Shown: positions 16,626-25,768 of the stretch, in pieces
How the letters are laid out: every line of letters starts with the position of its first letter
How positions within the stretch are numbered: the first letter of the stretch is position 1
DNA from: Clostridium_I sp963725425
Lineage (GTDB): Bacteria > Bacillota > Clostridia > Clostridiales > Clostridiaceae
Direction: 5' to 3'
Length of the DNA stretch: 64,000 nt
Assembly: GCA_963725425.1 (NCBI GenBank)
Contig: CAVRYJ010000041.1
Location: 271,021-335,020, forward strand
Made by a program: the position numbers and the translations under genes
Notes under the pieces: generated by a model
Database searches by the model: none
Seen by the model: the letters and a program-made list of their open reading frames with translations, nothing else
Told to the model about the DNA's origin: nothing

Positions 16626-17822
16626 CTATTCAAAGCTTAAAGCGTCTATTGGACTGAGTTTTGAAGCTTTGTTTGCAGGATATAGTCCAAATACAACTCC
16701 TACAGTTACAGAAAAGGCAAAGGATGCTATTACTACAGAGCTAGATAGCTGTATTGCGGTGTTATTAAATGTCTGTAACAATTCACTACCACCAACACCA
16801 ATTATTACACCTAAAATACCACCTATACCACTAACGAAAACTGCTTCAATTAGAAATTGCAATAATATTGCCTTTCTTTTAGCGCCTAATGCTTTTCTTA
16901 TACCAATTTCTCTAGTACGTTCCATAACAGATACAAGCATTATGTTCATAATACCAATACCACCAACTAAAAGGGAAATAGCGGCTATACCAGCAAGTTC
17001 ATTTGTCATGGTTTGGCTAGTAGAGGTTGCAGTCTGAAGTAAACTTGACTGGTTGAACACTCTAAAATATTTATTGGTTACTGTACTAGCAGAGGTAGTA
17101 GGAAGACTATATTTAGTATCTAAAAACATTTGTAAATACGACATTGCTGTATTTACGCTGTCAGAACTTGATGCCTGAACGTAGAAAGTTTTTATCGCAG
17201 TTGTTTTTAAAAGTCTTTGGGCTGTAGTTAGTGGTAAAAGTACAGTGTCATCTGAAGAACCATTAGAACTAGTTCCTTGTGACTTTAACACTCCAACTAT
17301 ATTAAAAGCTACACCGTCTATGTTGATGCTTTGACCAACAACATTTGTAGAATTAAAAAGTTCCGTTGCTACGTCTGTTCCAACTACTGCTGAATTATAT
17401 CTATTATCTAAATCATCCTGAGTTATAAAACGTCCACTTTGTGCAGGCATATTTTTTATCGTTTCATAGTTAGGTTCCACAGCCTGCACTGTTGTAGTAG
17501 CAGTTTGATCTCCGGCAGATATATTGACATTTCCACTACTAAGGGTGGGTGATATATCCTTAATGCCTGGTTTGGTTTTAAGTTCGTTTAATTCTGTATT
17601 TGTAATGGGCTCTGCTTGATTACTGGTAATACTCACAGTAATAAGGTTGGTTCCCATGCTTGAAATAGAATCTTGAACAGACTGTGTACTTCCTTGCCCC
17701 ATGGCTATCAATATTATAACAGATGCTATACCAATAATTATTCCAAGCATCGTAAGAAAAGAACGCATTTTATTGGCGAAGATGGATTTAATAGCCATTT
17801 TAAATAGCTGATGTATTTTCAT
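16626..17822 (-). CDS. MacB-like ABC transporter permease
   Basis: A 398-residue permease of the FtsX/MacB type. One N-terminal membrane helix ('FLTMLGIIIGIASVIILIAMGQG') is followed by a ~220-residue extracytoplasmic MacB-PCD domain, then three C-terminal helices with the conserved 'ERTREIGIRKALGAKR' cytoplasmic loop. It works with the ATPase and adaptor upstream to export peptides or drugs. The ATG at 17822 is chosen for GGAGGCG 6 nt upstream; it lies 23 nt inside the ATPase gene, so translation is coupled. Confidence 0.92.
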   Translation of the reverse strand: MKIHQLFKMAIKSIFANKMRSFLTMLGIIIGIASVIILIAMGQGSTQSVQDSISSMGTNLITVSITSNQAEPITNTELNELKTKPGIKDISPTLSSGNVNISAGDQTATTTVQAVEPNYETIKNMPAQSGRFITQDDLDNRYNSAVVGTDVATELFNSTNVVGQSINIDGVAFNIVGVLKSQGTSSNGSSDDTVLLPLTTAQRLLKTTAIKTFYVQASSSDSVNTAMSYLQMFLDTKYSLPTTSASTVTNKYFRVFNQSSLLQTATSTSQTMTNELAGIAAISLLVGGIGIMNIMLVSVMERTREIGIRKALGAKRKAILLQFLIEAVFVSGIGGILGVIIGVGGSELLQTFNNTAIQLSSSVVIASFAFSVTVGVVFGLYPANKASKLSPIDALSFE

Positions 17823-18501
17823 AATTTTCGCCTCCATCATCAGAAATTATATGTCCATCTTTTATTTGGATTCGTCTCTCAGCCTCTGCTGCTATGGCAA
17901 GGTCATGTGTTATAAGAACTATGGTTCTTCCTGATTTATGAAGTTCTTGCAAAAGCGCAAGGACTTCTTTACCAGTTTTACTGTCCAAAGCTCCAGTGGG
18001 TTCATCTGCCATAATTACTGATGGGTTTGTTACAAGGGCTCTTGCAATTGCTACTCTCTGTTGCTGTCCACCAGAAAGTTCAGATGGTTTATGGTGAATA
18101 TGAGAGGATAATCCTACCTGATTTAAAGCTTTTTCAATTCTTTCCTTTCTCTCAGTATTACCGATGCCTAAGTAAATTAGTGGTATTTCCACATTTTCAT
18201 ATACATTTAATTTTGTGAGTAAATTATACCTTTGGAATATGAATCCTATTTTTGCATTTCTTATTTCTGCAAGTTGATCATCATTTAGATTTTGAGCAGG
18301 CGTGCCATCAATTATATAGCTTCCTTCTGAAGGTGTATCTAAGCAGCCTAAAATGTTCATCAGAGTAGATTTACCAGAACCTGATGGACCAACAATTGCA
18401 GCAAACTCACCATCATTTATTTTTAGAGAAACTTTGTCTAGGGCATAAAGTTTTTCTTTACCAATTGTATATATTTTGCTAAGATTTTTTATCTCAATCA
18501 T
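17800..18501 (-). CDS. MacB/LolD-type ABC transporter ATP-binding protein
   Basis: A 233-residue cytoplasmic ATPase with all motifs: Walker A 'GPSGSGKST', signature 'LSGGQQQR', Walker B 'VIMADEPTGALD' and the switch His in 'LITHD'. It pairs with the FtsX-like permease that overlaps its 3' end. The arrangement adaptor-ATPase-permease matches the YknXYZ/MacAB group of Gram-positive exporters. Confidence 0.93.
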   Translation of the reverse strand: MIEIKNLSKIYTIGKEKLYALDKVSLKINDGEFAAIVGPSGSGKSTLMNILGCLDTPSEGSYIIDGTPAQNLNDDQLAEIRNAKIGFIFQRYNLLTKLNVYENVEIPLIYLGIGNTERKERIEKALNQVGLSSHIHHKPSELSGGQQQRVAIARALVTNPSVIMADEPTGALDSKTGKEVLALLQELHKSGRTIVLITHDLAIAAEAERRIQIKDGHIISDDGGENYENTSAI

Positions 18502-18659
18502 ATTTAAGTTCCTCCATAATTAGATTATATCTATTCACTATTAGAGCAGGTAGTTATCGGATAAATTATCACTGCTAAGTGTTGAATTAGTTCACCTTTC
18601 ACTCGGATTAGGGTATAACCCCTATTCTAAGGAAAATTGAATGTTACGAGGTGAATAGG

Positions 18660-20018
18660 TCAATTTCCACTACGGGAGCCACCGCCACTACCACCGCCAA
18701 AGCCGCCACTGCCGCCCATACCACCGCCGTAACCGCCACTGCCGCCCATACCACCACCAGATTTAGATGATGTAGAAGTAGATACATTAGGTAATTGAAC
18801 AAGTAAACTCTGTCCTTCTGCTAAGCCACTTATGATTTCAATATCATTTTGATTTGAAATACCTGTTTGTACTTCTACAAGTTTACCAGCAGATTTAGAG
18901 TTACCACTACTTGAACCATACTTGGATGAGCTGCCTTTACTTCCATAACTAGAACTTGAGCTATGGCTAGAAGAAGTTGAAGGCTCCATTACATATTTCT
19001 TCCCATTTACAGTTTGAATAGCATTTGAAGGCACCATTAAAGTGTTGTCTTTACTTTGAACATTTATACTGGCATTTGCGTTCATACCAAGTTTTAAACC
19101 TACGGAGCTATCGATTGTTACTATAACATTGTAAGTGGTTACACTATTTGTGCTTGTTCCACTGTCAGGTATAGTTGCTACAGTTCCAGTGTAATTTTTA
19201 CCAGGAACATCAGCAAAGGTTATGTCAACTTTTTGTCCAAGTGCTATTTTACTAATATCAAGTTCATCTACAGCTACTTGAAGTTGTAAATGGGTTAAAT
19301 CTGTAATTGTTCCTAGTGTTTTACCAGATTGCACAGAATCACCATTTGCATTAGTAACATTTTCAAAGATTCCATTTATTGGGGCAATCATGTTTTCCTT
19401 GCTTAGAGTTGTATTATCATTACCAACTGTAGCTTCAGCTTGTTGAATTGACATATTTTGATCAGCTATGTTGTTGTTATCATTAGTAGCATCATTGGTT
19501 AATCCATTTTGTGCGTCAGTTATAGCACCATTATCCTTGTCTAGTGTTGCCTGATCGATATTAGGCTTTGATTTATCTTCAGCGAGTTGGTCATTTGCTT
19601 GGGTAATTTTAGATTCATCTGACTGATTGTCAGTGCTACTTTTTTGTTGTGCCAACCCAAGTTGTTGTTTAGCTTCAGTCAGCTTATCCTGATCTGCATT
19701 AATCTGATTTTGAATACTTTGATCAACCACCGAACCTAGTGAAGTACCTTGGGTTATTGCACTTCCTGTGGATACTTTAAAATTAGTTAAAGTACCACTG
19801 TTTGGAATTGTGATGTCTGCTGTTGATGCAGAGGATACAACTCCAGTTCCGGCAACAGTAACTTTTAGGGTTCCCTTTGTTGCCTGTTCAGTGATATATT
19901 TGCTTTGGGTAGTGGATTTAGTTTTAAATTTGGTAATGTATAAATAATATCCGCCACCTGCAATCACTATGAAAATTAATGCGGAAATAATTATTTTTTT
20001 TAACGAAGCTCTATTCAT
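18660..20018 (-). CDS. HlyD/MacA-family efflux adaptor with Gly-rich tail
   Basis: A 452-residue membrane-anchored adaptor. An N-terminal membrane helix ('IIISALIFIVIAGGGYYLYI') is followed by split lipoyl/barrel-sandwich halves, a Gln/Asp-rich coiled coil (~residues 110-210), a beta-barrel ('VDITFADVPGKNYTGTV') and a membrane-proximal domain. The last ~30 residues are a Gly/Met/Ser/Tyr repeat, GGGMGGSGG(Y/F), coded by unusually GC-rich DNA with two near-identical 27-bp units. First gene of the exporter operon. 158 bp separate it from the ATPase; that gap holds short inverted repeats but no clear terminator. Confidence 0.88.
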   Translation of the reverse strand: MNRASLKKIIISALIFIVIAGGGYYLYITKFKTKSTTQSKYITEQATKGTLKVTVAGTGVVSSASTADITIPNSGTLTNFKVSTGSAITQGTSLGSVVDQSIQNQINADQDKLTEAKQQLGLAQQKSSTDNQSDESKITQANDQLAEDKSKPNIDQATLDKDNGAITDAQNGLTNDATNDNNNIADQNMSIQQAEATVGNDNTTLSKENMIAPINGIFENVTNANGDSVQSGKTLGTITDLTHLQLQVAVDELDISKIALGQKVDITFADVPGKNYTGTVATIPDSGTSTNSVTTYNVIVTIDSSVGLKLGMNANASINVQSKDNTLMVPSNAIQTVNGKKYVMEPSTSSSHSSSSSYGSKGSSSKYGSSSGNSKSAGKLVEVQTGISNQNDIEIISGLAEGQSLLVQLPNVSTSTSSKSGGGMGGSGGYGGGMGGSGGFGGGSGGGSRSGN

Positions 20019-20165
20019 TTTAATTCCTCCTAAGTTTGGTGTTTCATAAATACGAATTATAAATAGATGATTATTTGCAAATTTTTGATCATTAATTATA
20101 TAATATAGTTACTTTGTTACAGCTTCATGGCAAGTTTGTTAATATAGATGCTTTTAGCAGAGCGC

Positions 20166-20216
20166 AGGCATTTTGAAAAAAATAGAATAGAATTGTTATT
20201 TTCTTTCAGGTGCCTA
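20166..20216. repeat. Short copy of the GGCATCT repeat upstream of ogt
   Basis: AGGCATTTTGAAAAAAATA (left) and TATTTTCTTTCAGGTGCCTA (right) are separated by ~12 bp, forming one hairpin ~37 bp before the ogt start. Confidence 0.75.
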
Positions 20217-20253
20217 AGATAAAAAATAATCTTTAAAAGGGGCTAGATACAGA

Positions 20254-20718
20254 ATGTATACAGCATATTACGAATCACCAATAGGTATAATAAAAATTAA
20301 AGGGTCAGATATAGGAATTGAAGCTTTGCAATTTCTAGAAAAAAACTATAGAAAAGACGAAAAATGTCAGTTGAATGATAATATGCTTATATGTTTAAAG
20401 GAGTTAGACGAATATTTTACTAAAGGTAGAACAGAATTCAATGTTAAGTTAAATGTTATTGGAACAGATTTCCAAAAGAAGGTTTGGGATGAACTTTTAA
20501 AAATACCTTATGGTGAAGTGAAGTCATATAAAGATATAGCGGTTAAAATAGGAAACTCAAAAGCAGCTAGAGCAGTTGGAGGAGCAAACAATAAAAACAA
20601 AATACCAATAATAATTCCATGTCATAGGGTCATAGGTATAAATGGAAAGTTTGTTGGTTATGCTGGTGGTGTTGACAGGAAAAAGTATTTATTGAACCTA
20701 GAAGATCAAAAGGAATAA
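20254..20718 (+). CDS. ogt: Methylated-DNA--protein-cysteine methyltransferase
   Basis: A 154-residue suicide DNA-repair enzyme that removes O6-alkyl groups from guanine. The active-site 'IIPCHRVIG' (Cys ~129) is intact, and the helix-turn-helix 'IPYGEVKSYKDIAVKIGNSKAARAVG' precedes it. GGGG before the ATG is a plausible ribosome site. Transcribed alone ahead of the fatty-acid operon. Confidence 0.95.
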   Translation: MYTAYYESPIGIIKIKGSDIGIEALQFLEKNYRKDEKCQLNDNMLICLKELDEYFTKGRTEFNVKLNVIGTDFQKKVWDELLKIPYGEVKSYKDIAVKIGNSKAARAVGGANNKNKIPIIIPCHRVIGINGKFVGYAGGVDRKKYLLNLEDQKE

Positions 20719-20768
20719 ATGTAAAATATTGATAAGTTTCTTGACTAAAAGGTAAATTTTATATATAC

Positions 20769-20797
20769 TTTGACTATCAAAATATTTGATTATCAAT
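20769..20797 (+). promoter_or_regulatory. Two tandem FabT-type operator boxes
   Basis: TTTGACTATCAAA (20769-20781) and TTTGATTATCAAT (20785-20797) are near-perfect inverted repeats matching the FabT consensus TTTGATTATCAAA known from streptococci and lactococci. They lie upstream of a fatty-acid cluster that itself encodes a FabT homologue. The second box overlaps the likely -35 element, which fits repression. Confidence 0.8.
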
Positions 20798-20815
20798 ACA
20801 TGAAATTAATATAAT
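20786..20815 (+). promoter_or_regulatory. Promoter of the fatty-acid synthesis cluster
   Basis: TTGATT (20786-20791), an 18-bp spacer and TATAAT (20810-20815) lie ~26 bp before the first start codon. The -35 is buried in the second FabT-type box. Confidence 0.65.
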
Positions 20816-20840
20816 ACAAATAGAAAAGGAAGAGATGATT

Positions 20841-21920
20841 ATGAGAATACCTTCTTTGGTAATAGGAGATTTAAAGGCAGCGATTCCCATAGTTCAAGGG
20901 GGCATGGGTGTAGGTATATCCCGTTCTAGTCTTGCAGGTGCGGTAGCAAATTGTGGCGGAATCGGGGTTATTTCATCTGTGCAAATTGGGTTTGATGACC
21001 CAGATTTTGAAAAAAATTCAGAGGCAGCTAACCAGAGGGCACTAAGGAAACATATTAGAAGAGCTAAAGAGATTAGTCCAAATGGAATAATAGGACTTAA
21101 CATCATGGTTGCTGTTAATAATTATAATGATACAGCAAGGATTGCTGTAGAAGAGGGGATAGATATTATAATTTCTGGTGCTGGACTTCCAATGTCATTG
21201 CCAGGTCTTGTAGAAGGGTCAAACACTAAAATCGCGCCAATAGTATCCTCAGGTAAGGCGGCAAAGGTTATCTGCAAAATGTGGGATAAAAAACATAATA
21301 GAATACCTGATTTAATTGTGGTTGAAGGACCGGAGGCAGGTGGACACCTTGGATATTCACTTGAGGACTTAAATGGTAAGAAACAAGATTTGGAACATAT
21401 AGTAATGGATGTTATTCAAGAAATAAAGCCCTATGAAGAAAAGTACAGCATAAAAATACCTGTTATTGCGGGTGGTGGAGTTTACACAGGGAAAGACGTA
21501 GCTAAATATCTAAAGCTTGGCGCTGCAGGGGTTCAAATTGCAACTAGATTTATAGCCACAGAAGAATGTGATGCAGATATAAAATATAAGATGGAATATT
21601 TAAAATGTAAAAAAGAAGATATAGAAATCGTAGTGAGCCCAGTAGGTATGCCTGGAAGAGCAATTAAAAACAGTTTCATGAAAAGTATAAAGAAAAAAGA
21701 TGAAAATGAGCATATAACTAAATGTTACAACTGTTTGAAACCTTGTAATCCAAAAGATACACCATATTGTATATCAAAAGCATTAATAAATTCAGTAAAA
21801 GGAAATGTAGATGAGGGACTTCTTTTTACTGGAAGTAATGGATATAGACTAAACAAAATCGTAAAGGTAAAAGACCTTATTGATGAAATTATAACTGAAT
21901 GCAAAAATGAACCAGAGTAG
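20841..21920 (+). CDS. Nitronate monooxygenase / FabK-like FMN protein
   Basis: A 359-360 residue FMN TIM-barrel protein of the NMO/FabK superfamily ('IPIVQGGMGVGISRSSLAGAVANCGGIGVIS', 'VVEGPEAGGHLG', 'IPVIAGGGVYTGKDVAKYLKLGAAGVQIATRF'). A C-terminal Cys cluster (CYNCLKPC...YC, ~295-310) is typical of the clostridial form. It heads the fab operon and differs from the true fabK three genes on. Its role there is unclear; it may be an accessory reductase. The ATG at 20841 fits AAGGAAG better than the ATG two codons earlier. Confidence 0.8.
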   Translation: MRIPSLVIGDLKAAIPIVQGGMGVGISRSSLAGAVANCGGIGVISSVQIGFDDPDFEKNSEAANQRALRKHIRRAKEISPNGIIGLNIMVAVNNYNDTARIAVEEGIDIIISGAGLPMSLPGLVEGSNTKIAPIVSSGKAAKVICKMWDKKHNRIPDLIVVEGPEAGGHLGYSLEDLNGKKQDLEHIVMDVIQEIKPYEEKYSIKIPVIAGGGVYTGKDVAKYLKLGAAGVQIATRFIATEECDADIKYKMEYLKCKKEDIEIVVSPVGMPGRAIKNSFMKSIKKKDENEHITKCYNCLKPCNPKDTPYCISKALINSVKGNVDEGLLFTGSNGYRLNKIVKVKDLIDEIITECKNEPE

Positions 21921-21975
21921 TTTGCGTTATATGAATTTTCATTAAATATAAAATTATTTTAAAGCGGTGATAAGA

Positions 21976-22443
21976 GTGGATAGGTCATTGAATGTTATGA
22001 ATGAGTTAATGGTAGATATATTTAATGATATTTTAAGTATAGAGCAATCAGACCTAAAAAAAGGATATTTTAATGATTTATCAGTTACAGAAATTCACAC
22101 TATTCAGGCTATTGGCATGTATGTGCCAAGGAATATGTCTGAAGTGGCTAGAGACATTGGCATTACATTGGGAACCCTTACAAAAGCTATTGGTAATTTG
22201 GTAAAAAAAGGATACGTAGAAAGAAAAAAATCTGAGCAGGATAGACGTGTTGTTAATGTGGATTTAACAAAAAAAGGAAAATTAGCATATAGAATACATG
22301 CTAAGTTTCACAGGGATATCATTAGAGAGACAATTGAAGGACTAGACGAAAAAGAAAAAAATACTTTAGTTGATGTTTTAGAGAAACTTAATTTTTCCAT
22401 AAAAGAAAAATATGACATTAAAACTAGAGCTAATAGGGAGTGA
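21976..22443 (+). CDS. fabT: MarR-family repressor of fatty-acid synthesis
   Basis: A 155-residue winged-helix regulator. The recognition region is 'SEVARDIGITLGTLTKAIGNLVKKGYVERKKSEQDRRVVNVDLTKKG', typical of FabT, which uses long-chain acyl-ACP as co-repressor. Its place at the head of the fab cluster and the FabT-type boxes at 20769 support the assignment. It probably starts at GTG 21976 behind GCGGTGAT; a GTG at 21967 lies inside that site. Confidence 0.85.
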   Translation: MDRSLNVMNELMVDIFNDILSIEQSDLKKGYFNDLSVTEIHTIQAIGMYVPRNMSEVARDIGITLGTLTKAIGNLVKKGYVERKKSEQDRRVVNVDLTKKGKLAYRIHAKFHRDIIRETIEGLDEKEKNTLVDVLEKLNFSIKEKYDIKTRANRE

Positions 22444-22447
22444 TTGT

Positions 22448-23419
22448 GTGAACAATGTTAAGATAATAGGTGTTGGAAGCTATACACCTGAAAGAATAGT
22501 AACCAATTCTGACCTTTCAGAAATAGTTGATACAAATGACGAGTGGATTTCTTCTAGAACGGGGATTAAAGAAAGAAGAATAACGGAAGGTGAAAACACT
22601 TCAAGCCTAGCAGCAAAAGCAGCATTAAATGCAATAAAGGATGCTAGCATTGATCCATTAGAAATAGACTTAATAATAGTAGCAACAACATCACCTGATT
22701 CATTTACGCCCTCCACCGCGTGTTTAGTTCAAGCGATAATAGGAGCTGATAATGCTACCTGCTTTGATATTGGGGCTGCATGTTCTGGTTTTATATATGG
22801 GCTAAATGTTGGAACTCAATTTATTAAGACTGGTCAAGCAAATACGGTGCTTGTAATTGGAGCTGAAGTCCTTTCAAAGATATTGGATTGGAAAGATAGA
22901 TCAACCTGTGTGCTTTTTGGAGATGGGGCAGGCGCAGCAATGTTAAGAAAAAGTGAAACTAACGGAATATTATCAATATTTACTGGCTCAGATGGAAAAG
23001 GGGCAGAATTTTTGGAGTGTCCTGCTGTAACTGTTAATAACCCATTCGCTATTAAAACTGATGGAAAAAGAGAAGTAATATCTATGAATGGAAAAGAGGT
23101 ATTTAGATTTGCGGTTAAAGTAATACAAATAGGGATAGAAAATTTATTAAAGGGTGGTCTATATACTCTAGATGATATAAAGTACATTGTGCCACATCAA
23201 GCTAATATGAGGATTATAGATTTTGCAGCTAAAAAACTCGGTATTGATAATAGTAAGTTTTTTATTAACTTAGACAAATTCGGCAACACATCAGCTGCCA
23301 CCATACCTATTGCACTGGACGAAATGTCTAAATCAGGACTACTTAAAAAAGGTGACAAAATCATAGCTATTGCATTTGGTGGAGGGTTAACATTTGGTTC
23401 AGCACTAATTGAATGGTAG
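22448..23419 (+). CDS. fabH: Beta-ketoacyl-ACP synthase III
   Basis: A 323-residue enzyme that starts fatty-acid synthesis by condensing an acyl-CoA with malonyl-ACP. The triad is visible: Cys in 'DIGAACSGFIYG', His in 'VPHQANMRI' and Asn in 'FGNTSAATIP'. It starts at GTG 22448, four bases after the fabT stop, with AGGGAG upstream. The earlier in-frame ATG inside fabT lacks a ribosome site. Confidence 0.96.
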   Translation: MNNVKIIGVGSYTPERIVTNSDLSEIVDTNDEWISSRTGIKERRITEGENTSSLAAKAALNAIKDASIDPLEIDLIIVATTSPDSFTPSTACLVQAIIGADNATCFDIGAACSGFIYGLNVGTQFIKTGQANTVLVIGAEVLSKILDWKDRSTCVLFGDGAGAAMLRKSETNGILSIFTGSDGKGAEFLECPAVTVNNPFAIKTDGKREVISMNGKEVFRFAVKVIQIGIENLLKGGLYTLDDIKYIVPHQANMRIIDFAAKKLGIDNSKFFINLDKFGNTSAATIPIALDEMSKSGLLKKGDKIIAIAFGGGLTFGSALIEW

Positions 23420-23444
23420 AATAATAAAATTTAGGAGCGTTGTT

Positions 23445-23708
23445 ATGATATTTGAAAAAGTAAAACGTATTACAGCGGAGCAACTAAATCAAGACGAAAA
23501 AATTATAAATATGGACACAGCTTTTTGGCGGGATTTAAAGGCTGATTCATTGGATATTTTTCAAATAATAATGGAAATAGAAGATGAATTCAATATACAG
23601 ATTGAGGATGCAGATGATATAAAGACAGTTGGAGATGTAGTAAAATTTATAAAGAATAGAATTGATGAAAGAGAGTTAAAGGAAATGTCAAAGAATCATA
23701 AAAATTAA
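23445..23708 (+). CDS. acpP: Acyl carrier protein
   Basis: An 87-residue acidic carrier. The phosphopantetheine Ser sits in 'LKADSLDIFQ' (~residue 37), in the expected Asp-Ser-Leu context, and 'EIEDEFNIQIEDAD' follows as usual. The ATG at 23445 has AGGAG 7 nt upstream. The basic tail (residues ~76-87) is slightly longer than the standard AcpP. Confidence 0.9.
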   Translation: MIFEKVKRITAEQLNQDEKIINMDTAFWRDLKADSLDIFQIIMEIEDEFNIQIEDADDIKTVGDVVKFIKNRIDERELKEMSKNHKN

Positions 23709-23774
23709 TATATAGATTGTTTTAAATGTGAACTGAAGATATATTAAAGTATAACAATTATTAGGGAGGTTATT

Positions 23775-24722
23775 ATGATTAAATCTGTGTTTTGTGAAAT
23801 GGCGGGAATAGAATACCCGATTATACAAGGTGGAATGGCTTGGATTGCAGACAGTTCGCTAGCATCAGCAGTTTCTAATGCAGGAGGACTTGGAATAATT
23901 GCAGCAGCTAATGCACCAGTAGAGTATATAAGGGAAGAAATAAGAAAAACAAAGAAATTAACAGACAAACCTTTTGGTGTGAACATAATGCTTCTCAGTG
24001 ACAATGCAGAAGAAGTGGCAAAGATGGTTTGTGAAGAGGGAGTCAAAGTCGTTACTACAGGTGCTGGAAATCCGGGAAAATACATAGAAATGTGGAAAGA
24101 ACATGGCATAAAGGTTATTCCCGTAATTGCATCAGTTGCTTTAGCCAAGAGAATGGAGAGAAGCGGCGTTGATGCAGTAATAGCAGAAGGCTGCGAATCT
24201 GGGGGTCATGTAGGTGAACTTACTACTATGGCAATAGTACCACAAGTTGTTGATGCAGTTAATATACCAGTAATTGCAGCAGGTGGAGTAGGCGATGGAA
24301 GAGGACTTGCAGCAGCATTTATGCTTGGGGCAGTAGGCGTACAGGTAGGAACTAGATTTTTAGTTGCAAATGAATGTACAGTTCATGAAAACTATAAAGC
24401 TAAGATATTAAAGGCAAAAGACATAGACTCAGTAGTTACTGGAAGACCAACAGGACACCCTGTAAGAGTTTTAAGAAATAAACTTACAAGGAAATTCCAA
24501 ATCCTTGAAAAAGAGGGAGCTGCGGCGGAAAAGTTTGAAGCATTAGGGGTAGGTGCACTTCCAAAAGCAGTAAAAGATGGAGATGTAGACAACGGATCTG
24601 TTATGGCTGGTCAAATTGCAGGACTTGTTTGTAAAACTCAAAGTTGCCAAGAGATAATAAAGGAAATGTTTGCTCAGGCTGAAGAAACATTGAATGTTGT
24701 TAAGTCATATTCAAGAAAATAA
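23775..24722 (+). CDS. fabK: Enoyl-ACP reductase II (FMN-dependent)
   Basis: A 315-residue FMN enzyme that performs the last reduction of each elongation cycle. Motifs are 'YPIIQGGMAWIADSSLASAVSNAGGLGIIAA', 'AEGCESGGHVGELTT' and 'IPVIAAGGVGDGRGLAAA'. AGGGAGG precedes the ATG. The clostridial use of FabK in place of FabI is expected. Confidence 0.95.
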   Translation: MIKSVFCEMAGIEYPIIQGGMAWIADSSLASAVSNAGGLGIIAAANAPVEYIREEIRKTKKLTDKPFGVNIMLLSDNAEEVAKMVCEEGVKVVTTGAGNPGKYIEMWKEHGIKVIPVIASVALAKRMERSGVDAVIAEGCESGGHVGELTTMAIVPQVVDAVNIPVIAAGGVGDGRGLAAAFMLGAVGVQVGTRFLVANECTVHENYKAKILKAKDIDSVVTGRPTGHPVRVLRNKLTRKFQILEKEGAAAEKFEALGVGALPKAVKDGDVDNGSVMAGQIAGLVCKTQSCQEIIKEMFAQAEETLNVVKSYSRK

Positions 24723-24799
24723 CTAGTGAACATGCGGGCCTATTTTCCTAAATATGACTAGAATAGCATAATATAAATATTGAGAAATGGAGAATTTAT

Positions 24800-25738
24800 A
24801 TGGGAAAGATAGCATTTTTGTTCTCGGGTCAAGGTGCTCAATACGTGGGTATGGGCAAGGAATTATATGATAATTTTCAGGTGGCAAGAAAGGTTTATGA
24901 AGAGGCAGATGCTACTTTAGGTTTTGAAATAAGCAAGATTTCCTTTGAGGGAAGTAAACTTGAGTTAGATAAGACTGAAAATACTCAGCCGGCTATTTTA
25001 ACAGCTAGCATAGCAGCGCTAAGGGTATTAGAGGAAAAAGGAATAGAAGCAGATGTAACAGCAGGACTTAGTCTTGGAGAATACACAGCACTAGTTTATA
25101 GTGGGGTTTTTGAATTTAATGAGGCAGTAAAGCTTGTTAAAAAAAGAGGACGATTTATGCAGGAGGCAGTTCCACAGGGAAAAGGCGCAATGGCAGCAGT
25201 TATAGGGCTTGACAGTGAAAAAACTAGGCAAGTGTGCAAAGATGCAAGTAAATTTGGAATCGTAGAGCCTACTAATTTCAACTGTCCAGGACAAATAGCT
25301 ATAGCAGGTGAAGTGGAAGCTGTAGAAAAGGCAGCTGAAATGGCAAAGACGAGTGGGGCAAGAAAAGTAATAATGCTTCAAGTTAGTGGACCTTTTCATA
25401 CGTCTATGCTAAAGCCGGCCTCGGATAAATTGAAAATAGAGCTTGAAAATATAAAAATAAGCGATTTTAAATTGCCAGTTATAACAAATGTAACTGCCGA
25501 TTATATAAAATCAAAGGATGAAGTAAGAGATTTACTCACAAGACAGGTTATGAGCCCAGTACTTTGGGAAGATACAATAAGAAGGATGATATCTGATGGA
25601 GTAGATACTTTTGTTGAGATAGGACCTGGAAAAACACTAAGTGGTTTTGTTAAGAAGATAGATAGAAGCCTTAGGATATTTAATGTAGAAGATGTTGATA
25701 GTTTAAATAAATGCATCACTGGAATTGTAGCAAAATAG
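24800..25738 (+). CDS. fabD: Malonyl-CoA:ACP transacylase
   Basis: A 312-residue enzyme that loads malonate onto ACP. It has 'FLFSGQGAQYVGMG', the active-site Ser in 'GLSLGEYTAL', the His in 'GPFHTSML' and the C-terminal 'EIGPGKTLSG'. Full length, in the standard place between fabK and fabG. Confidence 0.96.
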   Translation: MGKIAFLFSGQGAQYVGMGKELYDNFQVARKVYEEADATLGFEISKISFEGSKLELDKTENTQPAILTASIAALRVLEEKGIEADVTAGLSLGEYTALVYSGVFEFNEAVKLVKKRGRFMQEAVPQGKGAMAAVIGLDSEKTRQVCKDASKFGIVEPTNFNCPGQIAIAGEVEAVEKAAEMAKTSGARKVIMLQVSGPFHTSMLKPASDKLKIELENIKISDFKLPVITNVTADYIKSKDEVRDLLTRQVMSPVLWEDTIRRMISDGVDTFVEIGPGKTLSGFVKKIDRSLRIFNVEDVDSLNKCITGIVAK

Positions 25739-25768
25739 TAGATTTGTGATTAAAGGAGGTATATAACT

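Noticed and set aside
16585..17037. Plus-strand 150-codon open frame
   Set aside because: It lies wholly antisense to the MacB-like permease, starts in repeat DNA, and its translation has no family features.
18502..18659. Attenuator or riboswitch between the adaptor and ATPase genes
   Set aside because: Short inverted repeats (AGGGTATAACCC, TTCACCT/AGGTGAA) are present, but there is no T run and no known riboswitch core.
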